A DNA stretch of 37,030 nucleotides. Origin: Deltaproteobacteria bacterium. Lineage in GTDB: Bacteria; Desulfobacterota; Desulfomonilia; UBA1062. Below are positions 8,601 through 15,708 of the stretch, piece after piece (within the stretch, counting starts at the first letter, position 1; every line of letters starts with the position of its first letter). The translations under genes were made by a program, and so were the position numbers. Under the pieces are notes generated by a model. The model was not told where the DNA came from, did no database searches, and saw only the letters and a list, made by a program, of their open reading frames with translations. The stretch spans positions 1 to 37,030 of the forward strand of contig JAKPQL010000030.1 of the NCBI GenBank assembly GCA_029547045.1. The letters run 5' to 3'.

Positions 8601-10214
8601 ATGAGCTTGAGTCACGAGATACTGCGGAGAAGGACCCTGGCCATCGTTTCGCACCCGGATGCGGGAAAGACCACCCTCACGGAGAAGCTGCTCCTCTACG
8701 GCGGAGCGGTCCAGCTGGCGGGCTCGGTGACCGCGCGGAAGAGCCAGCCGGCAACCACCTCGGACTGGATGGAGCTCGAGCGCAAGCGCGGCATCTCCAT
8801 CAGCTCCACCGTGCTTACCTTCGAGTACGACGGCTGCCTCATCAACCTGCTGGACACCCCGGGCCACCGGGACTTCTCCGAGGACACGTACCGGGTGCTC
8901 ACGGCCGTGGATGCCGCCATCATGGTCGTCGACGCCGGCAAGGGCATCGAGAGCCAGACCCGCAAGCTCTTCGAGGTCTGCAGGCTCCGCGGCATCCCCA
9001 TCTTCACCTTCATGAACAAGATGGACAGGCCCTCCCGGGAGCCGCTCGCCCTGCTGGACGAGCTGGAAAGCGTGCTGGGCATAGGCGCCTGCCCCATGAA
9101 CTGGCCGCTCGGAACCGGCGACCGGTTCCGGGGGGTCCTGGACCGGAGGACCGGCCTCGCCCACTTCTACGAGCGCACCCCGGGTGGGGCGTTCCTGGCG
9201 CCTGTCTCCACCTGCGGCATGAGGGACGCGGCCGTGCGGGACCGCATGGATGATGTCTCCTATATGGCTGCATGCGAGGAGATGGAGCTCCTGGACGGTG
9301 CAGGCGCGGGGTTCGATCCAGCGGACGTGCTCGCCGGCAGGATCACCCCGGTGTATTTCGGGAGCGCCCTGAACACGTTCGGCGTGCAGCTGCTTCTGGA
9401 CGGGTTCATCGAGCAGTCCGCCCCACCCATGCCCCGCATGAGTCGGGGTGTTCAGGTGAGGCCCGATGACGAGGCATTTTCCGGGTTCGTCTTCAAGATC
9501 CAGGCGAACATGGACCCCAACCACCGCGACCGGATCGTGTTCATCCGGGTGGTCTCGGGCCGGTTCACGCGTGACATGACCGTGACGCACGTTCCCACCG
9601 GAAAGAAGATGCGCCTGTCGAACGCAAACAAGATGTTCGGCCGCGACCGCGAGACCATCGACGAGGCCTATCCGGGCGACGTGGTGGGCATCGCGGGCGC
9701 GAAGTTCCTTTCCATCGGCGATACCCTGAGCGAGGACCCGCAGGTCCTCTTCGAGGAGATCCCGCACTTCCCGCCCGAGTGCTTCGCCTTCCTGCACAAC
9801 GACGTCCCGTCCAACCACAAGCGATTCCGCGAGGGCCTGAACCAGCTGCTCACCGAGGGAGTGGTCCACGCATTCGAGCTGCCCGATGCGGCCCAGCGCA
9901 TCCCGCTGCTGGCCGCCGTGGGGCCCCTGCAGTTCGATATCGTGAAGTACCGCCTTGAGACCGAGTACAACGCTGCCTCGCGCCTGGAGATGGCCCCGTG
10001 GACCCTGGCCAGATGGTTCCGGGACAGGGCCGTTTCCCCGGGCAGGCTCATGCTGCCGGGCGGCGTCAGGATGGCCAGGGACGGCGCAGGGGACCCGGTG
10101 CTCCTCTTCCCCAGCGAGTGGTCGGTGACCTATTTCCAGGACAACAACAGGGACGTGGAGCTCAGCGAGTACCCGGTATCGACCCCTGTAGACCGGATTC
10201 GACGGGTCGCCTGA
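8601..10214 (+). CDS. prfC: Peptide chain release factor 3
   Basis: A 537-residue translational GTPase. RF3 uses GTP to remove RF1 or RF2 from the ribosome after peptide release. The G motifs are visible: SHPDAGKTTL (P-loop, about residues 17-26), the RGISISS switch I element, DTPGHRDFSE (G3) and NKMD (G4). The SHPDAGKTT form and the overall length separate RF3 from EF-G, which is about 700 residues and has an extra domain. GAAAGGA lies upstream of the ATG with somewhat long spacing. The DksA-like gene follows on the same strand after 59 nt, so the two may be co-transcribed. Confidence 0.95.
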   Translation: MSLSHEILRRRTLAIVSHPDAGKTTLTEKLLLYGGAVQLAGSVTARKSQPATTSDWMELERKRGISISSTVLTFEYDGCLINLLDTPGHRDFSEDTYRVLTAVDAAIMVVDAGKGIESQTRKLFEVCRLRGIPIFTFMNKMDRPSREPLALLDELESVLGIGACPMNWPLGTGDRFRGVLDRRTGLAHFYERTPGGAFLAPVSTCGMRDAAVRDRMDDVSYMAACEEMELLDGAGAGFDPADVLAGRITPVYFGSALNTFGVQLLLDGFIEQSAPPMPRMSRGVQVRPDDEAFSGFVFKIQANMDPNHRDRIVFIRVVSGRFTRDMTVTHVPTGKKMRLSNANKMFGRDRETIDEAYPGDVVGIAGAKFLSIGDTLSEDPQVLFEEIPHFPPECFAFLHNDVPSNHKRFREGLNQLLTEGVVHAFELPDAAQRIPLLAAVGPLQFDIVKYRLETEYNAASRLEMAPWTLARWFRDRAVSPGRLMLPGGVRMARDGAGDPVLLFPSEWSVTYFQDNNRDVELSEYPVSTPVDRIRRVA

Positions 10215-10273
10215 GGGGGGATTGGAAACAGGAGCGGATATGCACGGCAAACCCACGTTGAAGGATGCGGTCC

Positions 10274-10618
10274 ATGGATGAGGCTGCAATGAAGCGATAC
10301 GAGCAGATCCTCAGGGTCCTCCTGAACGACCTGCGGTCCCGGGGGAATCCGGCCGTTGACGAGTCCGCACCCGTGCTCGTGGACAGGTCCATGGGCAGGG
10401 TCTCCCGCGGTGACGCCATCCAGGTGCAGCAGATGGCCCTGGAGATGAAGCGACGCCTCAACGAACGGGTCCAGAGGGTGGAGTCGGCGCTCCTGAGGAT
10501 CAGCCACGGCACCTACGGGATCTGCGTACGCTGTGGTGAGCCCGTCGGAGAGGGCAGACTCGACGCCCTTCCCGAGGTGGTACTGTGCGTCGATTGCGCA
10601 TCGGCTGCCAAACGATAG
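10274..10618 (+). CDS. DksA/TraR family C4 zinc-finger protein
   Basis: A 114-residue protein with an N-terminal coiled-coil-like helical part (residues 1-80, alternating charged and hydrophobic positions) and a C-terminal C4 zinc finger using Cys84, Cys87, Cys105 and Cys108, with the family sequence GTYGICVRCGEP. The order, coiled coil then zinc finger, is that of DksA/TraR proteins, which bind RNA polymerase through the secondary channel and tune transcription, often with ppGpp. DksA itself is about 150 residues, so this is a shorter paralogue. The acidic tip that DksA uses is not obvious, so its effect on polymerase is uncertain. The start at 10274 is preferred over 10265 because GAAGGA is correctly spaced for it. 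Confidence 0.82.
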   Translation: MDEAAMKRYEQILRVLLNDLRSRGNPAVDESAPVLVDRSMGRVSRGDAIQVQQMALEMKRRLNERVQRVESALLRISHGTYGICVRCGEPVGEGRLDALPEVVLCVDCASAAKR

Positions 10619-10642
10619 TCTCGTGAGGTTCGGTCTTATCCC

Positions 10643-11287
10643 ATGACCACTGCATGCCCCCTCTGCTCCTGCAGAACCCCGTTGACCCGGCTGGAAGGCC
10701 CCCTGGGCAGGATTTTTTGGTGCTGCGGCACATGCATGCTCATCTTCGTGGAGGAGCGGTTCCTGCCCTCCAGGGACCAAGAGGAGGCCCGGTACCGGAT
10801 GCACCGGAACACCGGGGAGGATTCGGGTTATGTGGCATTCCTGAACCAGGCCGTCGAGGCCGCACTCTCCTTTCTGAAACCAGGCATGAAGGGGATGGAC
10901 TTCGGATGCGGGCCCGTCCCGACCCTGAGCACGCTCCTGGAGAAGTGCGGCATGCGCTGCGGGAACTACGACCCCCTGTTCTTCCCCCGCGTGCCCGAGG
11001 GTCCCCATGATTTCATCTTCGCCACCGAGTGCTTCGAGCACTTCTTCTCACCGGACAGGGAGCTGCTGAAGATCAAGGCCCTGCTCGCGCCCGGGGGCAT
11101 CCTCACCATCATGACGGAACCATGGACCTGCCTCGACGGATTCTCCACATGGCCCTACGCGCGGGACGCCACCCACGTCTGTTTCTACCACGACCGGACC
11201 ATGGACTGGATCTCCGAGAAATACGGATTTCACAGGATGCCGTCCTGCAATGCACGGGTGAGTGTGATGAAGAGCAGGGATCTATGA
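10643..11287 (+). CDS. SAM-dependent class I methyltransferase with N-terminal zinc ribbon
   Basis: A 214-residue protein. The N-terminus has a zinc-ribbon pattern: CPLC at residues 5-8 and a CCGTC cluster at 27-31. A Rossmann methyltransferase domain follows, with motif I MDFGCGPVP at about 85-93, an acidic beta-2 end near NYDP, and a post-motif stretch ECFEHFFSPDRELL characteristic of the methyltransf_11/23 group. The substrate is unknown; small members with this layout act on varied small molecules or lipids. It starts 24 nt after the DksA-like gene, so it probably belongs to the same transcript. No ribosome-binding site stands out. Confidence 0.8.
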   Translation: MTTACPLCSCRTPLTRLEGPLGRIFWCCGTCMLIFVEERFLPSRDQEEARYRMHRNTGEDSGYVAFLNQAVEAALSFLKPGMKGMDFGCGPVPTLSTLLEKCGMRCGNYDPLFFPRVPEGPHDFIFATECFEHFFSPDRELLKIKALLAPGGILTIMTEPWTCLDGFSTWPYARDATHVCFYHDRTMDWISEKYGFHRMPSCNARVSVMKSRDL

Positions 11288-11368
11288 GACCGCCTTTCAC
11301 CTGATATCCTGCCTGTGCCCCGTGTGTACAGGTCTGCCCGGCGGACTGACCCCTTTCGCTCACACCCA

Positions 11369-11397
11369 TTGACAGCGGACAGTCTTTGCAGTACATA
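11369..11397 (+). promoter_or_regulatory. Candidate sigma70 promoter for the dynamin-like gene
   Basis: A consensus -35 TTGACA (11369-11374) is followed after 17 nt by TACATA (11392-11397), a weaker -10. It lies 87 nt before the start codon, in the 196-nt gap after the methyltransferase. The exact -35 and spacing support it; the -10 is only partly conserved. Confidence 0.45.
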
Positions 11398-11483
11398 GTC
11401 TTCGCCATACCGGGGATGGAGTCCCCCCTAGAACCGCCAGGCAGGCTGATGACTCCTGTCAGAGCAATCTGAAGGAGCTGAGT

Positions 11484-13145
11484 ATGGAGCTTGCATCCAA
11501 GAGTGCACCCGGAGCAGACACCAGGGAGCTTGTCACAAAAGTAAAGGATGCTGCCTCGCGGTTTCACCTCGTGTCCCTGAACCGCCAGATCCAGGTCTGC
11601 GAAAACCTTCTGGAGGAAAACCCCCTCATCGACGTGGCCATCCTTGGGCAGTTCAAGGCGGGAAAGAGCTCGTTCATCAACAGCCTCCTGGGCAGGGATA
11701 TCCTCCCGGTGGGGGTCATCCCGGTGACCACGGTGATCACCCGGGTGCTCTACGGCCCACAGGAGCGGGCCACCATCACCTTCATCGACGACACCCGCGT
11801 CGAGATCGGCCTTGACGAACTGGGCACGTACCTCTCCGAGTCAGAAAACCCATCCAATGCCAAGAACGTGGACGTGGTGGACATCGAGCTGCCCCAGCTC
11901 GATGCATACCCGGGGCTGCGCCTGGTCGACACCCCGGGGCTGGGGAGCGTGTTCCGGTACCACAAGGAGGTCTCCGAGAACTGGCTCCCCGAGGTAGGGG
12001 CCGCGCTGCTGGCCATCAGCGCGGACCGGCCGCTGTCAGAGCACGACCTCAACCTTATCGAGGACCTGTCCCGCCACACGCCCATGATCGTGATCCTGCT
12101 CACCAAGGCCGACCTCTTGAGTTCGGAGCAGCAGGACGAGGTGGTGCGGTTCTTCCGGCAGACGCTTCAGCGCAGGCTGAACCGGGAGTACCCCATATAC
12201 CTCTACTCCACCCGTATGGGCATGGATGCGTTCAGGGGCCGCATCGAGACCGAGCTCCTGAAGGGACTGTCCCGCAACCGGGACCAGGAGTTCGGCCGTA
12301 TCCTCACCCACAAGACCCAGTCCCTGCTCAGGAGCTGCCTGTCCTACCTCCAGATCGCCATGAAGACCTCCGTGGAGGCGGACCGGAACCGGGATGAGCT
12401 GAAGTCCCGGATCCTGAACGAAAAGGTCAGCTATGAGCAGATCACCGAAGAGATCGGCGTCATCACCAGGGAGTGCCAGAGGCAGACGAGGAGCCTCCTG
12501 ACGAATCACCTCTCGAAATTCAGAGACCCGCTCACGGAAAAGCTCAGAAAACAACTGGCCGGTGAACTCCCCTCGTGGAAGGGAAACCTGTGGAAGCTCA
12601 CCAGGCGGTACGAGGCATGGATGGCCGAGGCCATGGAGGAGGAGATCCGCAGCATCTCCCGGGCGGAGAACAGGCACTTCTACGGCACCCTGAACAAGGC
12701 CCATGCAAGCCTGGCCCGGTACCTGGAGACCTTCCGGATGATGCTCGACGACAACATCCACAAGGTCCTCGGCATACGGCTCGCTCAGGCGGATTGGAAG
12801 ATCGAGGTGAGAGAGCCCGACAATCCGGATATCGTGGTGCTCTACACCTTTGACTTCAAGTTCGACCTCCTGTGGTTCCTCATCCCCATGACCCTCTTCA
12901 GGAGGTTCTTCGAACGGCACTTCCTGGGCGAGATACCCTGGGCGAGCGAGGTGAACATCTCCCGGCTCATCACCCAGTGGGAGACACGGATCAACAAGGC
13001 CATGGACGGCCTGCGCAGACAGACGGAGCACTATATCGCTGACGAGCTTGCCACCATCGATGCTCTGTTGTCAGAGACCACTGGCCGTACTGATGAAATA
13101 CGCAGGCAGATCCTCACCCTTGAGGGATTGATGCGAGGCCTCTGA
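11484..13145 (+). CDS. Dynamin-family large GTPase
   Basis: A 553-residue bacterial dynamin-like protein. The GTPase domain (residues ~45-290) has P-loop GQFKAGKSS at 55-63, a switch I region rich in Thr after PVGVIPVTTV, DTPGLG at 149-154, and the base-specificity motif TKAD near 207. The rest is helical (stalk). A hydrophobic segment, FDLLWFLIPMTLF, around residues 445-460 is placed like a membrane-binding paddle. Such proteins bind and remodel membranes, for example in lipid stress or envelope maintenance; the role here is unknown. Bacterial dynamins often occur as adjacent pairs, but only one is present. AAGGAG lies 8 nt before the ATG. It ends at a terminator shared with the convergent MFS gene. 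Confidence 0.88.
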   Translation: MELASKSAPGADTRELVTKVKDAASRFHLVSLNRQIQVCENLLEENPLIDVAILGQFKAGKSSFINSLLGRDILPVGVIPVTTVITRVLYGPQERATITFIDDTRVEIGLDELGTYLSESENPSNAKNVDVVDIELPQLDAYPGLRLVDTPGLGSVFRYHKEVSENWLPEVGAALLAISADRPLSEHDLNLIEDLSRHTPMIVILLTKADLLSSEQQDEVVRFFRQTLQRRLNREYPIYLYSTRMGMDAFRGRIETELLKGLSRNRDQEFGRILTHKTQSLLRSCLSYLQIAMKTSVEADRNRDELKSRILNEKVSYEQITEEIGVITRECQRQTRSLLTNHLSKFRDPLTEKLRKQLAGELPSWKGNLWKLTRRYEAWMAEAMEEEIRSISRAENRHFYGTLNKAHASLARYLETFRMMLDDNIHKVLGIRLAQADWKIEVREPDNPDIVVLYTFDFKFDLLWFLIPMTLFRRFFERHFLGEIPWASEVNISRLITQWETRINKAMDGLRRQTEHYIADELATIDALLSETTGRTDEIRRQILTLEGLMRGL

Positions 13146-13149
13146 TCAG

Positions 13150-13182
13150 AGAGAAAGGCGGGGATTATCCCCGCCTTTCTCT
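13150..13182. terminator. Bidirectional intrinsic terminator between dynamin-like and MFS genes
   Basis: A perfect 15-bp inverted repeat (13150-13164 and 13168-13182) with a 3-nt TTA loop and a GGCGGGG core. The outer stem is A-rich on the left and T-rich on the right, so transcripts from either side end in a U-rich tail. It lies 5 nt after the dynamin-like stop codon and 20 nt from the stop codon of the convergent MFS gene. Confidence 0.88.
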
Positions 13183-13201
13183 TCCCTTGTTGATGACCGA
13201 A

Positions 13202-14494
13202 TCAGGCCTTCTTGTGGTGCTCGCGCCTTTTGAACCCAAGAACGAGCAGGAAGCCTATGATGAGAAGCGCTGCTGCTATGTAGAGCGATTGGTCCTTGAA
13301 CTGGGCGAATGCCAGTGGTCCGATGATGCCTGCGCATGCCCACGCAGTGAGCATGAACCCGTACACCTTACCGATGTAGCCCGGGCCGAAGTTGTCTGCC
13401 GCAAAGGCGGGCATGGTCGCGAAGCCGCCACCGTAGCAGGCAAGCAGGTAGCATGCGGCAATCAGGAACAGCCAGTAGCTGCTGATGATGCCCATGGCAA
13501 CCAGGATGTAGATGACAGCCTGCGAGGCGAACATGAATCCGAACACGCCCCTCCTGCCCACAGCCTTGATGTCGGATACCCGGGCCCAGAAGAGTCTGCC
13601 AAGTCCGTTGAAGATGGCCGATATGGACACAACCGTCCCGCCGGCAACAGCAAGGGCCTTGGTGAGGGCCTCGGGGTTGGCAAGGACAGATGGGTCGGTT
13701 ATCAGGGGCTTATAGTACTCCTGCGCCAGGGGCGAGAGCTGTGAAATGAGCCCCAGACCTGCCGAGACGTTCAGGAACAGCATGCCCCAGAGCATCCACC
13801 ACTGGGGGGTCTTTATCGCTTCATCAAACGTGAAAGAGTCGGCCGCGGAAACAGTGGTAGCGGAAGGGGTAAATCCTGCAGGCAGCCATCCTGCGGGCGG
13901 ATTCTTGAAGAGCTGTGCTGATCCGACGACCAGCACCAGGAAGATCACGCCCCATATATAGAATGTCTGAGCCACGCCCGATTGGGTTAATCCGCCGGTA
14001 TAGGCAATGATCATGGCAGGGGCGATCTTGCCCATAAAGAATGCGCCGAGTCCGAAGCCCATGACCGCAAGACCAGTCACGAGACCACGCTTGTCAGGGA
14101 ACCAGCGGATGAGCGTAGCAATGGGAGTTACGTAGCAGAAGCCGTTTCCGAGACCGCCTATAAAACCATAGGCCACATAGAGAAGGGTCAGGCTGCCGAC
14201 CTGGTCAGCCAGACCTGAGAGAAGCGTGCTGGCGGCAAACAGGATACCACCCACTGTAGCCACGAAACGCGGTCCCTTCTTGTCAACCAGAGTCCCGCCG
14301 AATGCCGCGGCAGTACCAACCATAAACATGAATATCATGAAGGTCAACTGTGTCTGGGTTTCGCCCCACCCGTGGACGCTGATCAACGGCTTTTTGAAGA
14401 CCGACCATGCATAGACAGTGCCCAAGCACAGTTGCATAATCACGGCGGCTCCTGCGATCACCCACCGTTTGCTTTCCAGATTCTCACTTGCCAT
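13202..14494 (-). CDS. OFA-family MFS transporter (oxalate/formate antiporter-like)
   Basis: A 430-residue, 12-helix major facilitator. The N-terminus reads RWVIAGAAVIMQLCLGTVYAWSVF, typical of the OFA group related to OxlT, with GFGLGAFF and RGLVTGLAVMGFG in the middle helices and a central cytoplasmic loop carrying NPPAGW. OxlT exchanges oxalate for formate, but most family members are uncharacterised and may carry other carboxylates. The start at 14494 has GAGGAGG upstream with good spacing; an ATG 42 nt further upstream gives a Lys-rich tail and no ribosome-binding site. Its place beside a formate channel and a formate dehydrogenase suggests carboxylate or formate transport, which is inference. 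Confidence 0.87.
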   Translation of the reverse strand: MASENLESKRWVIAGAAVIMQLCLGTVYAWSVFKKPLISVHGWGETQTQLTFMIFMFMVGTAAAFGGTLVDKKGPRFVATVGGILFAASTLLSGLADQVGSLTLLYVAYGFIGGLGNGFCYVTPIATLIRWFPDKRGLVTGLAVMGFGLGAFFMGKIAPAMIIAYTGGLTQSGVAQTFYIWGVIFLVLVVGSAQLFKNPPAGWLPAGFTPSATTVSAADSFTFDEAIKTPQWWMLWGMLFLNVSAGLGLISQLSPLAQEYYKPLITDPSVLANPEALTKALAVAGGTVVSISAIFNGLGRLFWARVSDIKAVGRRGVFGFMFASQAVIYILVAMGIISSYWLFLIAACYLLACYGGGFATMPAFAADNFGPGYIGKVYGFMLTAWACAGIIGPLAFAQFKDQSLYIAAALLIIGFLLVLGFKRREHHKKA

Positions 14495-14663
14495 ATAAAC
14501 CCCTCCTCTTGGTATATGCTTGTTTTTTTTATTCAATCCGCTGGGAAATTGTACGTCCTTTCCCGGATCATACTTTCATACATTATGTACCATCGATTGG
14601 CAACACTTTCCGTGGGTGAATCTTCATTCATGTTCCAAGGGTCTCCCGTCACGAACCCTGAAC

Positions 14664-14679
14664 ATCTCGTTTGCGAGAT
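14664..14679. promoter_or_regulatory. Small palindrome upstream of the MFS gene
   Basis: ATCTCG, a 4-nt TTTG loop, then CGAGAT. It lies about 170 nt upstream of the minus-strand MFS start, in the 288-nt gap that also holds the FocA terminator. It could be an operator or chance; no matching copy was found elsewhere in the window. Confidence 0.25.
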
Positions 14680-14715
14680 ACATACGTGCTGATCAACCCT
14701 CTGCAGTTCATAATA

Positions 14716-14745
14716 AAAGGCCATGCCCTTTCGGGCATGGCCTTT
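14716..14745 (-). terminator. Intrinsic terminator of the FocA-type channel gene
   Basis: A perfect 13-bp stem (14716-14728 with 14733-14745) and a 4-nt loop. Read on the minus strand, the stem ends in GGCCTTTTATTAT, a classic U-rich tail. It lies about 37 nt after the stop codon of the formate/nitrite transporter gene and separates it from the MFS gene. Confidence 0.9.
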
Positions 14746-14782
14746 CAGATACCTGATTGTTGATATATACCTTATTGCCAGG

Positions 14783-15625
14783 CTATCCTTTGCAGGTGTT
14801 CATTTGTTTCACGTACACCATAAAGTAGGCAAGTCCTACGAACACGGCACCACCCACGATATTCCCCAGGGTGACCGGGATGAGGTTGTTGATGAAGAAC
14901 CCGCTCCAGTTGAGGAGCTCGGCCTTGGCCCCCAGTGCCGCGACTGCCTCCGCCATGCCGGCATCTGCCTTGAGCAGGATGCCCATGGGGATGAAGTACA
15001 TGTTGGCCACGCAGTGCTCGAACCCGGATGCCACGAAGGCCATGATGGGGAAGAAGATGCCAAAGACCTTTCCCACCACGTCCTGGGAGGCCATGGCGAG
15101 CCACACTGCCAGGCAGACGAGCCAGTTACAGCCTATGCCCCGGTAGAATGCCTCTGAGAAGCTGAGGTTCACCTTGCCCGCCGCGATGCCGAGTGCCGTG
15201 GTGCCCACTGCATTGCCCCCTGTCTGCCAGAGGTTGGACTCGTACATGATGTAGACGAGCAGCAGGGATCCGATGAGGTTTGCAATGTAGACGAATACCC
15301 AGTTGTAGATGAGTCCCTTGAGGCCGAACTGCTTCTGGGAGAGCCCAATGGTCATGAGGTTGTTGCCGGTGAAGAGCTCGGCACCCCCGATGACCACCAG
15401 CATCAGTCCTACGGAGAATACCGCGCCCCCCATGAACTTCGTCATGCCCACGCCCAGCTTGTCGGCCGTGCCTGTCATGACCATTGTTGCCAGTTCAGCT
15501 CCGAAACCGATGTAAGCCCCTGCGAAAATACCAAGGATCGTCATCTGCAGAAATGGCAAGCAGGATTTTGTTTTCCCTGCATTCGAAATGGCCTCTGCTA
15601 CCTGGAGCGGTGTATTAAATCCCAT
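14783..15625 (-). CDS. Formate/nitrite transporter family channel (FocA-like)
   Basis: A 280-residue membrane protein of the formate/nitrite transporter family, which forms pentameric channels with an aquaporin-like fold. Family signatures seen are ILGIFAGAYIGFGAEL near residues 30-45, GGAELFTGNN near 100-110 and ASGFEHCVANMY near 200-210; the last holds the conserved central histidine that protonates the substrate. It follows fdhA on the same strand with an 83-nt gap that has its own promoter-like sequence, and GGAGG lies about 8 nt before its ATG. Next to a formate dehydrogenase, formate is the likely substrate, imported or exported. Nitrite or hydrosulfide channels of the same family are alternatives. 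Confidence 0.92.
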   Translation of the reverse strand: MGFNTPLQVAEAISNAGKTKSCLPFLQMTILGIFAGAYIGFGAELATMVMTGTADKLGVGMTKFMGGAVFSVGLMLVVIGGAELFTGNNLMTIGLSQKQFGLKGLIYNWVFVYIANLIGSLLLVYIMYESNLWQTGGNAVGTTALGIAAGKVNLSFSEAFYRGIGCNWLVCLAVWLAMASQDVVGKVFGIFFPIMAFVASGFEHCVANMYFIPMGILLKADAGMAEAVAALGAKAELLNWSGFFINNLIPVTLGNIVGGAVFVGLAYFMVYVKQMNTCKG

Positions 15626-15657
15626 ATCTCGCCTCCATCTCTTTGATGTGTATCTCT

Positions 15658-15689
15658 ATTATAAGTACCTCTCGAAATCGAGTACTTAT
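15658..15689 (-). promoter_or_regulatory. Promoter-like TATAAT and inverted repeat ahead of the formate channel gene
   Basis: Read on the minus strand there is an exact TATAAT (15658-15663). Directly upstream and touching it lies an inverted repeat at 15661-15689: outer arms ATAAGTA/TACTTAT (7 bp), then CTCGA/TCGAG inner arms, with a 3-nt asymmetry. No good -35 box is seen at 17 nt, and the repeat covers that position, so an operator for an activator or repressor is plausible. It could also act as a 3' hairpin for the fdhA mRNA. Confidence 0.4.
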
Positions 15690-15708
15690 GCTCCCATGAA
15701 AGGATCAT

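Noticed and set aside
8574-10289. 571-codon minus-strand frame opposite prfC
   Set aside because: Shadow frame of a clear release factor 3 gene; no recognisable protein.
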